DNA of 64,000 nt from Phycicoccus sp. HDW14 (GCF_011383005.1 NZ_CP049935.1:2542001-2606000); one strand, 5' to 3'; numbered from the stretch's first letter, positions 45,306 to 57,647 are shown. The notes: generated by a model not told the origin, from the sequence alone. Translations and numbers: made by a program.

Positions 45306-48300
45306 GCCGACACCTCCTCGACGGCGACCGACCCGCGGCGCTCGGGGCGGACGAACGGGAAGGCCAGCACCGACCGGACCGGCCGGTTGGTCAGGAGCAT
45401 GACGAGCCGGTCCACGCCGATGCCGAGGCCGCCGGCCGGGGGCATCCCGAGCTCGAGGGCGGCGAGGAAGTCCTCGTCGAGCTCCATCGCCTCGGGGTCC
45501 CCGCCGGCCGCGAGCACCGACTGCCGGGTCAACCGGTCGCGCTGCTCGAGCGGGTCGGTCAGCTCGCTGTAGGCCGTCGCGACCTCCATCCCCGCGACGA
45601 CGAGGTCCCAGCGCTCGGCGAGCCGGGGGTCCTCACGGTCGGCCCGGGCCAGCGGGGAGGTGCTGCTCGGGAAGTGCGTGTAGAAGGTCGGGGTGGCGGT
45701 CACGGGTTCGACGAGCTCGCCGTGCAGGCGCTCGACCAGCTCCCCCGCGCCGAGCGACGGGTCGACCTCCAGCCCGCGCCCGGCGGCGAGGCGCACGAGG
45801 TCGCCCCGCTCGGTGTCGGGCGTCACCGGCTCCCCCAGCGCGCGACCGACGGCGTCGAGCACCGGCACCTGGGGCCAGGCCTCGTCGAGGGCGACGAGCG
45901 GGACGCCCTCCAGCCCCTGCCGCAGCCGGTCCGGTGGCGGCACCGGGACGACCGGGGCACCGTGCACGGCGACCGCCGCCGCGCGCACCAGACGCTGGGC
46001 CAGGACGCGCATCGACTCCTGGTCGCCGTAGGGCTGGTAGACCTCGAGCGCGGTGAACTCGGGGTTGTGCGTGCCGTCCGCACCCTCGTTGCGGAAGTTG
46101 CGCCCGAGCTCGAACACCGGTCCGAGGCCGCCGACGAGCAGGCGCTTGAGGTAGAGCTCCGGCGCGATGCGCAGGCACAGGTCCTGCCCGTAGGCGTTGC
46201 TCCACGTGCGGAACGGACGCGCGCTGGCCCCACCGTGCACGGACTGCAGCACCGGGGTCTCGACCTCGAGGTAGCCCTCCTCGGCGAGCGTGCGTCGCAG
46301 CGCGGCGACCACCGCGGACCGGTGTCGCAGCAGCTCCGCGCCGTCCGGGTGCACGAGCAGGTCGGCCGTCCGGTCGCGCGTGCGCGCCCCGGCCGAGCGC
46401 AGCCCGTCGAAGGGCACCGGGCGCACCGCCTTGGCCTCGGTCCACCAACGCCGGACCGCGATGCTCGGGACGCCGCGTCGCGAGGTCGTCAGCGTCCCCG
46501 AGACGCGCACGAGGTCACCCGGGTCGACGAACCGGGTCAGCTCGTCGACGGGGTCGCGGCCCTCGAGCAGGGCCTGGACCGACGCACCGGCGTCGAGGAG
46601 GTCGAGGAAGGCGACCCCGCCGTGGTCGCGCACCCGCCGCACCCGCGCGCACACCTCGACCTGCGCACCGTCGCGCCAGTCGGCGAGCAGGCCGGCCACC
46701 GTGTCGCCGGGGCGGCCCCGGCCGGGCGGGTGCGGCTCGCGCCCGGCCTCGAGCATCGCGAGGCGACGGCGGCGCAGGTCGCGCTCGCGGCGCCCGAGGG
46801 GTGGCCCGAGGCGCTCGGTGCGGGGTTCCTCGAGCCCGCGGATGCGCTCGAGCAGCGCGCCGTCCGGGGCCGCGCCCTCCGTGCGGGCGCGCCGGGACGG
46901 CAGGAAGCCCTCGGCCCGTCCCGCCGCGAACGCGACGAGGGGCAGCGACGCCGGGTCCTGGACGCAGTAGTAGCGACCCACCCACACCGGGTCGAACCGG
47001 CGGTTGAACCGGTAGAGCCGTTCGAGCTGCCAGATGGCGTCGAGCCGCCCGAGGGCCAGGGCGCCCCACCGCGTCAGCGACGAGGTCGCGACCCCGTCCG
47101 CCGACCCGAGCGTCGCGCGGAACATGCAGAAGTTCAGCGAGACGCGGGCCACCCCCAGGTCGCGGGCCCGGCCCATCAGCTCGACGACCATGAGCTCGGT
47201 GACGCCGTTCGGGCCCGAAGGGTCGTGCCGCATCACGTCGAGCGAGATCCCGGACGGGCCCCACGGCACGAAGGTCAGCAGGCCGACGAGCCGGCCCTCC
47301 CCGGTGCGGGCCAGGACGTGCAGGACCCGGGCGTCGGCGGGGTCGGCCGCCCGGCCGAGGGCCATCGAGAACCCTCGCTCCGGCTCCTCCCCCCGCCACC
47401 GCTCGGCGGCCGCGGTGACCTCGGCGAGCTCGGCGGCCGACATCCGACCCTGCCGCACGCACGAGACGACGACACCGGCCCGGCGGGCCCGGCGGGCCGC
47501 TCGCTGGACGGAGCGTCGGGCCGGGCTCGCGGGGTCCCAGGTGTCGCGCTCGAGGACCGCCTCGTCGCCCATCGTCCCGACCCGCAGCCCCGCGGCCCGG
47601 TAGAGCCGGGCGCCGTCCTCGCTCGCGGAGACCACCGCGGGGACCCAGCCGGCGCGGTGGGCCTCCTCGAGCCAGGCGTGCACGGCCGCGGCCCGCGACG
47701 CGGGCGCGCCGACCGGGTCGGCCGCGGCGAGGGAGACCCCCGCGACGACGGCGTGGCCCACGACCGCCTGCCGGTCGGGCGAGAAGACCAGCTCCTTATC
47801 ACGCCGCGTCGCGAGGTACCCGAGCGAGTCGGCGGACCCGTTGTCCCGCAACAGGGCACGCACCTCCACCTCGTCCTCCGGCCGCCACCGCGGGTGCCAG
47901 GCCGCGGGCCGTAGGAGGACGAGCGCGGTCACGGCGAGTACGAGGCCGGCGAGCGTCGCGACGACCTCGGTGACCCAGGGCGCGGCATGGCCCGGCAGCC
48001 CGGCCGCCCGGTGCCCGCCCCCGACCCCGGCGACGACGTCGAGCACCGCGCGGGCCAGGGCGCCGGGGGTCGCCCCGTCCCGCTCGGTGAGCTCGAGCAG
48101 CCCGCCCGCCACCACCAGCGTGCCGACCACCCCGCCGACGAACACGACGACGGCCGCGCCGACGTGCCGCGCACCCAGCGAAGCCCGGAACTCGCGGCGG
48201 GCCCGCCACAGGAGGACGAGGGCGGCGACCCCGACCACGAGCGCGACGACGTCGAGGACCCGGCCGAGGGCCCCTCGGGAGCGCCACACGTCGAGCCACG

Positions 48301-48664
48301 ACATCGAGCTGCGGGGCAGCAGGGCGAGCACGCCGACGACGATGCCGACGACCTGGAACCCGGCGGCGGCGAGCAGGCCGGCCCGCCGCCGGGTGAGGAG
48401 GGCCCCCGTGACGAGGGCCAGGGTGACGACGGACAGGACCGAGCGCGCGACCGGGACGTTGAGCACCCCGAACAGCTGCTCTCCCACCGTCGGCCGGTGC
48501 GAGGGGGTGGCGAACAGCCAGACGCCGAGCGCCGTCGCGGTGCCGAGGGCGTAGCCGGCGGTCACCACCCGGGCGGTGCGCACCCTGCGCGACCCGTGCC
48601 CCGGCGACGCACCCCGCTCCGTCGTCCGACCCCGTCCCGACCCTGCCCTCCGCGCGCTGCTCAC
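45302..48664 (-). CDS. lysX: LysX: bifunctional lysylphosphatidylglycerol synthase/lysyl-tRNA synthetase
   Basis: The protein has 1120 aa from GTG 48664 (GTG 48583 is an alternative). N-terminal part: six or more membrane helices (to ~260). Middle: MprF-type transferase domain (DUF2156; ~280-600; VGHAVVAGVSLAAADPVG, NFCMFRATLGSADGV, FNRRFDPVWVGRYYCVQDP). C-terminal part: OB-fold (VEVCARVRRVRDHGGVAFLDL) and a class II LysRS core with motif 2 PVFELGRNFRNEGADGTHNPEFT and motif 3 GLGIGVDRLVMLLT. Like mycobacterial LysX it charges tRNA-Lys and adds Lys to phosphatidylglycerol, protecting against cationic peptides. First gene of a three-gene envelope operon. Confidence 0.93.
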   Translation of the reverse strand: MSSARRAGSGRGRTTERGASPGHGSRRVRTARVVTAGYALGTATALGVWLFATPSHRPTVGEQLFGVLNVPVARSVLSVVTLALVTGALLTRRRAGLLAAAGFQVVGIVVGVLALLPRSSMSWLDVWRSRGALGRVLDVVALVVGVAALVLLWRARREFRASLGARHVGAAVVVFVGGVVGTLVVAGGLLELTERDGATPGALARAVLDVVAGVGGGHRAAGLPGHAAPWVTEVVATLAGLVLAVTALVLLRPAAWHPRWRPEDEVEVRALLRDNGSADSLGYLATRRDKELVFSPDRQAVVGHAVVAGVSLAAADPVGAPASRAAAVHAWLEEAHRAGWVPAVVSASEDGARLYRAAGLRVGTMGDEAVLERDTWDPASPARRSVQRAARRARRAGVVVSCVRQGRMSAAELAEVTAAAERWRGEEPERGFSMALGRAADPADARVLHVLARTGEGRLVGLLTFVPWGPSGISLDVMRHDPSGPNGVTELMVVELMGRARDLGVARVSLNFCMFRATLGSADGVATSSLTRWGALALGRLDAIWQLERLYRFNRRFDPVWVGRYYCVQDPASLPLVAFAAGRAEGFLPSRRARTEGAAPDGALLERIRGLEEPRTERLGPPLGRRERDLRRRRLAMLEAGREPHPPGRGRPGDTVAGLLADWRDGAQVEVCARVRRVRDHGGVAFLDLLDAGASVQALLEGRDPVDELTRFVDPGDLVRVSGTLTTSRRGVPSIAVRRWWTEAKAVRPVPFDGLRSAGARTRDRTADLLVHPDGAELLRHRSAVVAALRRTLAEEGYLEVETPVLQSVHGGASARPFRTWSNAYGQDLCLRIAPELYLKRLLVGGLGPVFELGRNFRNEGADGTHNPEFTALEVYQPYGDQESMRVLAQRLVRAAAVAVHGAPVVPVPPPDRLRQGLEGVPLVALDEAWPQVPVLDAVGRALGEPVTPDTERGDLVRLAAGRGLEVDPSLGAGELVERLHGELVEPVTATPTFYTHFPSSTSPLARADREDPRLAERWDLVVAGMEVATAYSELTDPLEQRDRLTRQSVLAAGGDPEAMELDEDFLAALELGMPPAGGLGIGVDRLVMLLTNRPVRSVLAFPFVRPERRGSVAVEEVSA

Positions 48665-48774
48665 GAGGCAGGAGTACGCCCCACCGCTGGCCTCGGGCTG
48701 CACGCCGACTGGGAGTTGGCTGAACACGGGTCGGCGTGCTGCGACACCGCTCCGGCGGGCGCCCCGGGAGGGCG

Positions 48775-49518
48775 TCAGGCGGGGTGGGGCGCGGAGAGCG
48801 CGACCCAGGCCGAGCGGATGTGGTGCTCGGTCAGCGCGGCGGCCTCGTCGCCGTCACCGGCCGCGACCGCCGCGAAGATCGCCTCGTGGTCGCCGCGCAG
48901 CACGGGCGCCACGTCCTCCCAGACCTCGAGGCTGCGGAAGCGGTCGAGGATGGGCAGGCGCATCGACTCGCGGATCGCCGAGGTGAGGTCGCGGGCGAGC
49001 GCGTTGCCGGCCGCCGCGGCGAGCGCCACGTGGAAGGCGGTGTCGCAGTCGTTGAACCGCGCGCGGTCGATGCCCGGGTCGGCCATCTGGTCGAGCAGGT
49101 CGCGCATCGCCACGAGGTCGTCGGTGCTCGCGTGGGTGGCGGCCAGCCGGACGCTGAGGCGCTCGAGGGCGATGCGGACCTCGACGACGTCGGGCAGCGG
49201 GAAGGCGGCGAGCGCCACGTGCAGGCGCAGCAGCCGGCCCAGGGCCCCGCTCGGCACGGCGGTGAGCACGGTGCCCCCGGCCGAGCCGGCCCCGACCGAC
49301 GAGCGCACCACCCCCTGGGCCTGCAGCGTGCGCACCGCCTCGCGGACCGCCGCGCGGCTGACCCCGAGCAGCCCGGCCAGCTCGCGCTCGGGCGGCAGGT
49401 GGTCGCCGACCTCGAGGTCCCCGCCGAGGATGCGCTCGTCGACCCACCGCAGGACGAGCTCGAAGGCCCGCAGACCGCTGTCGTCGCGGGCGGCGGGCAC
49501 CGGCTCGAAGGTCGTCAC
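48775..49518 (-). CDS. lldR: FadR-type GntR regulator of lactate use (LldR-like)
   Basis: The 247-aa protein from GTG 49518 has a GntR winged helix (LPPERELAGLLGVSRAAVREAVRTLQAQGVV, ~45-75) and a C-terminal FCD domain with the metal-binding Asp/His residues (ARFNDCDTAFHVALAAAAGN, RGDHEAIFAAVAAGD, LTEHH). It is divergent from lldP, and the space between holds three perfect TGGTCnGACCA dyads fitting the FadR-family consensus. Binding probably represses lldP and its own gene until L-lactate is present, as for LldR of Corynebacterium. Confidence 0.87.
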   Translation of the reverse strand: MTTFEPVPAARDDSGLRAFELVLRWVDERILGGDLEVGDHLPPERELAGLLGVSRAAVREAVRTLQAQGVVRSSVGAGSAGGTVLTAVPSGALGRLLRLHVALAAFPLPDVVEVRIALERLSVRLAATHASTDDLVAMRDLLDQMADPGIDRARFNDCDTAFHVALAAAAGNALARDLTSAIRESMRLPILDRFRSLEVWEDVAPVLRGDHEAIFAAVAAGDGDEAAALTEHHIRSAWVALSAPHPA

Positions 49519-49557
49519 GCGCTCAGGATGCCACGCGGCGGCGCCCGACACGCCGAA

Positions 49558-49568
49558 TGGTCGGACCA
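49558..49568. promoter_or_regulatory. LldR operator 1 (TGGTCGGACCA)
   Basis: A perfect dyad, centred 15 bp from operator 2; it lies upstream of the lldP -35 box and about 40 bp from the lldR start. Confidence 0.8.
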
Positions 49569-49572
49569 ATAA

Positions 49573-49583
49573 TGGTCAGACCA
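49573..49583. promoter_or_regulatory. LldR operator 2 (TGGTCAGACCA)
   Basis: A perfect dyad abutting the lldP -35 box at 49584. Confidence 0.8.
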
Positions 49584-49613
49584 TTGACACCGCCCCTTCG
49601 CGGCCCCTACCGT
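49584..49613 (+). promoter_or_regulatory. Promoter of lldP
   Basis: TTGACA (49584-49589) and TACCGT (49608-49613) are 18 bases apart. Operators 2 and 3 lie directly before the -35 and after the start region, so a DNA loop or roadblock is possible. Confidence 0.7.
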
Positions 49614-49627
49614 CAACGCATCCCGAA

Positions 49628-49638
49628 TGGTCTGACCA
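49628..49638. promoter_or_regulatory. LldR operator 3 (TGGTCTGACCA)
   Basis: A perfect dyad about 15 bp after the -10 box, with centre 55 bp from operator 2. Confidence 0.8.
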
Positions 49639-49677
49639 TTTGGACGACCGCCCAGAGACGTGCGACCGGAGGACCCC

Positions 49678-51423
49678 ATGACGACGACACCCCTGCTCGG
49701 CCCCACCGAGTTCCGACCGGAGCTCACGCCGGTGGGCGGCAGCCTCACCCTCTCCGCCCTGGTCGCGCTGCTCCCGCTCGTGACCGTCTTCGTCACCCTC
49801 GGGGTGCTGCGGTGGAAGGCGCACTGGGCCGGGCTCACGGCAGTCGCGGTCGCGGTGCTCGTCGCGTGGCTCGCCTTCGGGATGCCCGTGCACCTCGCGG
49901 TCCTCTCGGCGACCCAGGGAGCGGCCTTCGGCCTCTTCCCGATCATGTGGATCGTCTTCACGGCGATCCTGCTCTACCAGGTGACCGTGCGCTCGGGCCG
50001 CTTCGAGGACCTGCGCGCGACCTTCCACCTCATCAGCGACGACCCGCGCATCCAGGCCATCATCATCGCCTTCTGCTTCGGTGGTCTCCTCGAGGCGCTC
50101 GCCGGCTTCGGCGCCCCCGTCGCCATCACCGGCGTCATGCTCATGGCCCTCGGCTTCTCGCCCCTGCGCGCCGCCGCGGTCGTCCTCCTCGCCAACACCG
50201 CGCCCGTGGCGTTCGGCGCCGTCGGCACACCGATCATCACCGCCGGCACCCTGACCGGCATCCCGTACCACGAGATCGGCGCCTACGTCGGGCACCAGAC
50301 CCCCGTGCTCGCCGCCTTCGTCCCGCTCCTGCTCGTGCTCATGGCCGGGGGACGCCGCGGGGTGCGCGAGACCTGGCCGGTGGCCGTCGTCGTCGGGCTG
50401 ACCTTCGCCGTCGCCCAGTGGTTCGCCGCGACGTACGTCTCCGTCGAGCTCACCGACATCATCGCCTCGCTCGCCGGCCTGGCCGCCGCCGTCCTCTTCC
50501 TCAGGGTCTGGCAGCCGCGGGGCCGCGAGGTCGCCCTGGAGGCGATGCAGGTCGAGCGCGAGCGCGAGCTCGCCTCCGTCGGTGCGGCGGGCTCCGGCGG
50601 CACCGGCAGCGGCAGCGCGCCGGCCGACGCCCACGCCGTCTCGGCCGACGAGCTCGCCCGCCGCTCCCGCGACCTCACGCCCGGGCGCATCGTGATGGCC
50701 CTCTTCCCCTACCTGCTCGTCATCGCCGTCTTCGCGGTGGCCAAGCTCGTGACCCCGGTGAAGACCTGGCTCGCGACCACCGACGTCAAGGTCCCGTGGC
50801 CCGGCCTGTCCGGCGAGGTGCTGACCCTCAAGGGCAGGCCCAGCGCCGCGACGACCTACACGCTGCCGTGGCTCAGCTCGCCGGGAACGATGCTCCTGCT
50901 CTGCTCGCTCGTCGTCGCGCTCGTCTACGCCGTGGGCCTCGGGGGCTGGGCCGCGGAGGCCCGGGCCACCGTCCGCCGGATGCGCTGGGCCTTCCTCACC
51001 GTCGCCTCGATGCTCGCCCTGGCCTACGTCATGAACTTCTCCGGCCAGACCATCGTCATCGGCACCTGGATCGCCGGCACCGGCGCCCTCTTCGCCTACC
51101 TCAGCCCGACGCTCGGCTGGATCGGCACCGCGGTCACCGGCTCGGACACGAGCGCCAACGCCCTCTTCGCCACGCTCCAGCAGAGCGCCGCGCAGACGGC
51201 CAGCATCGACCCGACGCTGCTCGTCGCCTCCAACACCTCCGGCGGCGTGGTCGGCAAGATGATCAGCCCGCAGAACCTGACGATCGCCGCGACCTCCGTG
51301 GGACTGCTCGGGCGCGAGGCCGACATCCTCCGTAAGGTCCTGCCATGGAGCATCGGCCTGATCGTCGCGATGTGCCTCCTCGTGGGCCTGCAGTCGACGG
51401 TCCTGTCGTGGATGCTGCCGTGA
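49678..51423 (+). CDS. lldP: L-lactate permease
   Basis: The 581-aa protein starts at ATG 49678 with CGGAGGA upstream. It has 12-14 membrane helices and LctP hallmarks: LLYQVTVRSGRFEDLRATF, FGGLLEALAGFGAPVAITGVML, NTAPVAFGAVGTPIITAG, TVASMLALAYVMNFSGQT, SDTSANALFATLQ and SGGVVGKMISPQNLTIAA. It imports L-lactate with H+. A hydrophilic Ala/Gly/Glu-rich loop (~285-340) is somewhat long. First gene of the lld operon. Confidence 0.95.
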   Translation: MTTTPLLGPTEFRPELTPVGGSLTLSALVALLPLVTVFVTLGVLRWKAHWAGLTAVAVAVLVAWLAFGMPVHLAVLSATQGAAFGLFPIMWIVFTAILLYQVTVRSGRFEDLRATFHLISDDPRIQAIIIAFCFGGLLEALAGFGAPVAITGVMLMALGFSPLRAAAVVLLANTAPVAFGAVGTPIITAGTLTGIPYHEIGAYVGHQTPVLAAFVPLLLVLMAGGRRGVRETWPVAVVVGLTFAVAQWFAATYVSVELTDIIASLAGLAAAVLFLRVWQPRGREVALEAMQVERERELASVGAAGSGGTGSGSAPADAHAVSADELARRSRDLTPGRIVMALFPYLLVIAVFAVAKLVTPVKTWLATTDVKVPWPGLSGEVLTLKGRPSAATTYTLPWLSSPGTMLLLCSLVVALVYAVGLGGWAAEARATVRRMRWAFLTVASMLALAYVMNFSGQTIVIGTWIAGTGALFAYLSPTLGWIGTAVTGSDTSANALFATLQQSAAQTASIDPTLLVASNTSGGVVGKMISPQNLTIAATSVGLLGREADILRKVLPWSIGLIVAMCLLVGLQSTVLSWMLP

Positions 51424-52190
51424 GCGCCGCCCCCCGCCCGGCGACCGACCTGCGGGTCGCCCTGTTCGCCACGTGCTTCAACGACACGATGTGGCCCGGC
51501 ACCCTCACGGCCACCGTCCGCCTCCTCGAGCGGCTCGGCTGCCACGTCGAGTTCCCCGAGGCCCAGACCTGCTGCGGCCAGATGCTCACCAACACCGGGT
51601 ACGGGGCCAAGGCGCTCCCGCTCGTGCGCCGCTTCGTCGACGTCTTCGAGGACTACGACGCCGTCGTGGCACCGTCCGGGTCGTGCGTCGGCTCGGTCCG
51701 CCACCAGCACCGCGGCATCGTCGAGCTCGCGGGCGACGACCGGCTCGCGAGCCGGGTCGAGCACACCGTGCCGAAGGTCCTCGAGCTCTCGGAGCTGCTC
51801 GTCGACGTCCTCGGCGTCACGGACGTGGGCGCGTACTTCCCGCACCGCGTCACCTACCACCCGACGTGCCACTCGCTGCGGATGCTGCGGGTCGGCGACC
51901 GGCCCCTGCAGCTGCTGCGGGCGGTGCGCGGCATCGACCTCGTCGAGCTGCCCGGCGCCACCGAGTGCTGCGGGTTCGGCGGCACCTTCGCGATGAAGAA
52001 CGCCGACGTCTCGGTCGCGATGGGCTCGGACAAGGCCCGGGCCGTCGTCGACACCGGCGCCGAGGTGCTCGTCGCCGGCGACAACTCCTGCCTCGCCCAC
52101 ATCGGCGGCATCCTCGGTCGGCAGCGGGCGGGCGTCCGCCACCTGCACCTGGCCGAGGTCCTCGCCTCGACCGAGGAGGACCCGGCATGA
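51420..52190 (+). CDS. lldE: Lactate utilization protein LldE/LutA
   Basis: The 256-aa protein from GTG 51420 (GTGA overlap with lldP) has two CCG domains: EAQTCCGQMLTNTGY with CFNDTMWPGT before it, and ATECCGFGGTFAMKN with TYHPTCHSLRML before it. These bind Fe-S clusters. It works in the LutABC/LldEFG L-lactate dehydrogenase complex. Confidence 0.94.
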   Translation: MSAAPRPATDLRVALFATCFNDTMWPGTLTATVRLLERLGCHVEFPEAQTCCGQMLTNTGYGAKALPLVRRFVDVFEDYDAVVAPSGSCVGSVRHQHRGIVELAGDDRLASRVEHTVPKVLELSELLVDVLGVTDVGAYFPHRVTYHPTCHSLRMLRVGDRPLQLLRAVRGIDLVELPGATECCGFGGTFAMKNADVSVAMGSDKARAVVDTGAEVLVAGDNSCLAHIGGILGRQRAGVRHLHLAEVLASTEEDPA

Positions 52191-53655
52191 CCACCACGAC
52201 CCCCGGCCCCGTGCAGGAGACCTCCCCGGTCTTCGTCGGGATGCCGAAGTTCCCCACCGCCGCCCGCGAGGCGCTGGCCAACACCCAGCAGCGACGCAAC
52301 CTCAAGCACGCGACGCACACGATCCGCGACAAGCGGGCGCGCGTCGTCGCCGAGGTCCCGGAGTGGGAGGCGCTGCGCGTCGCCGGCGCCGAGGCCAAGG
52401 ACGAGGCGCTCGCCCACCTCGGCGACTACCTCGAGCAGCTCGAGGCGAGCCTGACCGCGAACGGCGCGACCGTGCACTGGGCCCGGGACGCGGCCGAGGC
52501 CAACGCCATCGTGCTCGGCATCGTGCAGGCCAAGGGCGTCGACGAGGTCGTCAAGGTCAAGTCGATGGTCACCCAGGAGATCGAGCTCAACGAGGCCCTC
52601 GAGGCCGCGGGGGTGAACGCCTGGGAGACCGACCTCGCCGAGCTCATCGTCCAGCTCGGCCACGACCGCCCGAGCCACATCCTCGTGCCGGCGATCCACC
52701 GCAACCGCAGCGAGGTCCGCGACATCTTCCGCCGCGAGATGGCCGCCGTCGGGCGCCCCGCACCCGACGACCTGACCGACGACCCCGCGCGCCTCGCCGA
52801 GGCCGCCCGGCTGCACCTGCGCGAGAAGTTCCTCCGGGCCAAGGTCGCGGTGTCGGGCGCCAACTTCGCGGTCGCCGACACCGGCACGCTCGTCGTCGTC
52901 GAGTCCGAGGGCAACGGCCGGATGTGCCTGACCCTCCCCGACACGCTCGTGTCGGTCGTCGGCATCGAGAAGGTGCTGCCGACGTGGGACGACCTCGCCC
53001 CGATGCTCCAGCTGCTCCCCCGCTCGAGCACCGGCGAGCGGATGAACCCGTACACGACGATGTGGAGCGGCGCCCACGACGGCGACGGCCCGCAGGACGT
53101 GCACGTCGTCCTTCTCGACAACGGCCGCAGCCACGTCCTCGCCGACCGCGTGGGGCGCCAGGCGCTGCGCTGCATCCGCTGCTCGGCGTGCCTCAACGTC
53201 TGCCCGGTCTACGAGCGCACCGGCGGGCACGCCTACGGCTCGGTCTACCCCGGCCCGATCGGCGCGGTGCTCAACCCGATGCTGCGCGGCACCGCGAGCG
53301 ACGTCGACAAGTCCCTCCCCTACGCCTCCAGCCTCTGCGGGGCCTGCTTCGACGCCTGCCCGGTCCGCATCGACATCCCCGAGCTGCTCGTCGAGCTGCG
53401 TGGTCGGGTCGTCGAGCAGGAGGGCCGCACCGCCGAGTCGGCCGCGATGGCCGCCGCCGCGTGGGTGCTGTCGGACCCGAAGCGGCTCTCCGCCGCGCAG
53501 CGGGCGGCGACGACGGCCGGGCGGCTGCTCGGCGACCGGACCATCCGGACGGTGCCCGGCCTCGGCGCGTGGAGCAACGCCCGCGACGTGCCGACCCCAC
53601 CGACCGAGACCTTCCGCCAGTGGTGGTCCCGCGAGCGCGGGAGGGGACCCGATGA
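52187..53655 (+). CDS. lldF: Lactate utilization iron-sulfur protein LldF/LutB, frameshift in last codons
   Basis: The protein is about 489 aa when restored. ATG 52187 overlaps lldE (ATGA). An LUD domain (SGANFAVADTGTLVVVESEGNGRM) is followed by a ferredoxin-like pair of 4Fe-4S sites, CIRCSACLNVCPVY and CGACFDACPVRIDIPELL, and a DUF3390-like tail (ETFRQWWSRERGRG). As read the frame has no stop before 53851; one extra G in G4 53643-53646 yields TGA 53653-53655, overlapping lldG ATG 53652 in the same ATGA style as the other operon genes. It is the electron-transfer subunit. Confidence 0.92.
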
Positions 53656-54305
53656 GCGCCCGCGACGAGATCCTGGCCCGCGTCCGCGGGGCGACCGCCG
53701 ACGTGACGACCACCCCCGCCGACCGCGCGCCGACCACCGCCGTCGAGGAGCCCTCGCCCGGCCGCGCCGCGACCCTCGACCTCTTCGCCGAGAACGTCGC
53801 CGACTACCGGGCCGAGGTTCGGCGCGTCGCCCCGCAGGGCGTCGCCGATGAGGTGGCGGCCGTGCTGCGCGAGCACGGTTGTGCGACAGCCGTGCTGCCG
53901 ACCGGTCTCGAGGCTGCGTGGGCCGGCGCCGTCGCCGGTGTCGCGACCCTGACGGCGGAGGCCGACGTCACGCTCGACGCCGAGCTCGATGCCGTGGACG
54001 CCGTCGTCACCGCCGCGGCCCTGGGCATCGCCACGACGGGGACGATCGTCCTCGACCACGGCCCGGACCAGGGACGCCGCGCCCTGACCCTCGTCCCCGA
54101 CGTGCACGTCTGCGTCGTGCGCGCCGGGCAGGTCGTGCACGACGTCCCGGAGGCGGTCGCCCGGCTGCGCCCCGAGCCCGGGAACGCCCGGCCCCTCACG
54201 TGGGTCAGTGGCCCGAGCGCCACGAGCGACATCGAGCTCGAGCGGGTGGAGGGCGTGCACGGGCCGCGTACCCTCGTGGTCGTGCTCGTCGACGAGGAGG
54301 TCTGA
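53652..54305 (+). CDS. lldG: Lactate utilization protein LldG/LutC
   Basis: The 217-aa LUD-domain protein (MSARDEILARVRGA at the start; AALGIATTGTIVLDHG, LTLVPDVHVCVVRAGQVVHDVPEAV, TWVSGPSATSDIELERVEGVHGP) is the third subunit of the L-lactate oxidising complex. It is followed after 4 bases by ppsR, so the operon probably continues into PEP synthesis. Confidence 0.94.
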   Translation: MSARDEILARVRGATADVTTTPADRAPTTAVEEPSPGRAATLDLFAENVADYRAEVRRVAPQGVADEVAAVLREHGCATAVLPTGLEAAWAGAVAGVATLTAEADVTLDAELDAVDAVVTAAALGIATTGTIVLDHGPDQGRRALTLVPDVHVCVVRAGQVVHDVPEAVARLRPEPGNARPLTWVSGPSATSDIELERVEGVHGPRTLVVVLVDEEV

Positions 54306-54309
54306 GCGG

Positions 54310-55146
54310 ATGACCGCCGATGCCCGGCAGGCCTCCCCCACACCGGTGTTCTTCCTCGCCGGCGGGACGGGGATCTCCGCGGAGACGCTGGGCAACCTCA
54401 TCATCAACCAGTTCCCGACCGTCGACTTCGTGCGCCGGAAGATCCCGTTCATCACGACGGTCGAGCAGGCCCACCGGGTCGTCGAGGAGCTCGACGCGGC
54501 GGTCACCGAGTCGACGACGCCCATCGTGTTCTCCAGCGTGGCCGACGAGGAGCTGCGCGAGGTGCTGCGCGGCACCCGGTGCGCGTTCATCGACCTGTTC
54601 GGCAGCCACCTCGACATCGTCGAGCGGGTGCTCCACGTCAACGCGAGCCCCAAGGTGCCGGCCCTGCACGGGCTCGGCGACATCCACCGGTACGAGCGGC
54701 GGATGAAGGCCATCGACTTCTCGCTCGAGCACGACGACGGTGCGAGCCTGCGCAACCTCGCACAGGCCGAGCTCGTGCTCGTCGCGCCGTCGCGCTGCGG
54801 CAAGACGCCCACGTCGCTCTACCTCGCGCTGCAGCACGGGGTGAAGGTGGCCAACTACCCGCTCGTCGACGAGGACCTGCGCGCCAGCGAGCTCCCCGAG
54901 GCGGTGCGCCCCTACCTCGACCGGTGCGTCGCGCTCACCTCCACGCCGGCCCGGCTCAGCCAGGTCCGCAGCGAGCGCCGGCCCGACTCCCCCTACGCCT
55001 CGCTCCAGCAGTGCTCGTGGGAGCTCAAGCGGGCCGAGGAGCTCTACCGGGCCCACCGCCTCCCGGTCATCAACTCGGCCGGGATGTCGGTCGAGGAGAT
55101 GGCCGCCGTGATCATGCACACGCGGCAGCTGAAGGGCTCCGGCTGA
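54310..55146 (+). CDS. ppsR: PEP synthase regulatory protein (DUF299 kinase/pyrophosphorylase)
   Basis: The 278-aa protein has [25 protein letters not shown] at the N-terminus, [22 protein letters not shown] and the P-loop-like [28 protein letters not shown]. It switches PEP synthase off by ADP-dependent phosphorylation and on by Pi-dependent removal. Four bases after lldG and 103 bp before ppsA, its usual target gene. Confidence 0.92.
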   Translation: MTADARQASPTPVFFLAGGTGISAETLGNLIINQFPTVDFVRRKIPFITTVEQAHRVVEELDAAVTESTTPIVFSSVADEELREVLRGTRCAFIDLFGSHLDIVERVLHVNASPKVPALHGLGDIHRYERRMKAIDFSLEHDDGASLRNLAQAELVLVAPSRCGKTPTSLYLALQHGVKVANYPLVDEDLRASELPEAVRPYLDRCVALTSTPARLSQVRSERRPDSPYASLQQCSWELKRAEELYRAHRLPVINSAGMSVEEMAAVIMHTRQLKGSG

Positions 55147-55249
55147 GCCGGGCTGTCATCCTGTCCGTCGCCCCCCGACGTCCCCCGTCGACCCGCACCA
55201 CCACCCCCGCACCACCACGCGCGACCCGTCCCCCGGAAGGACCCCCGCC

Positions 55250-57619
<2,370 letters not shown>

Positions 57620-57647
57620 CGGCCGTCCCCCGGGCGCCCGGAGCGCA

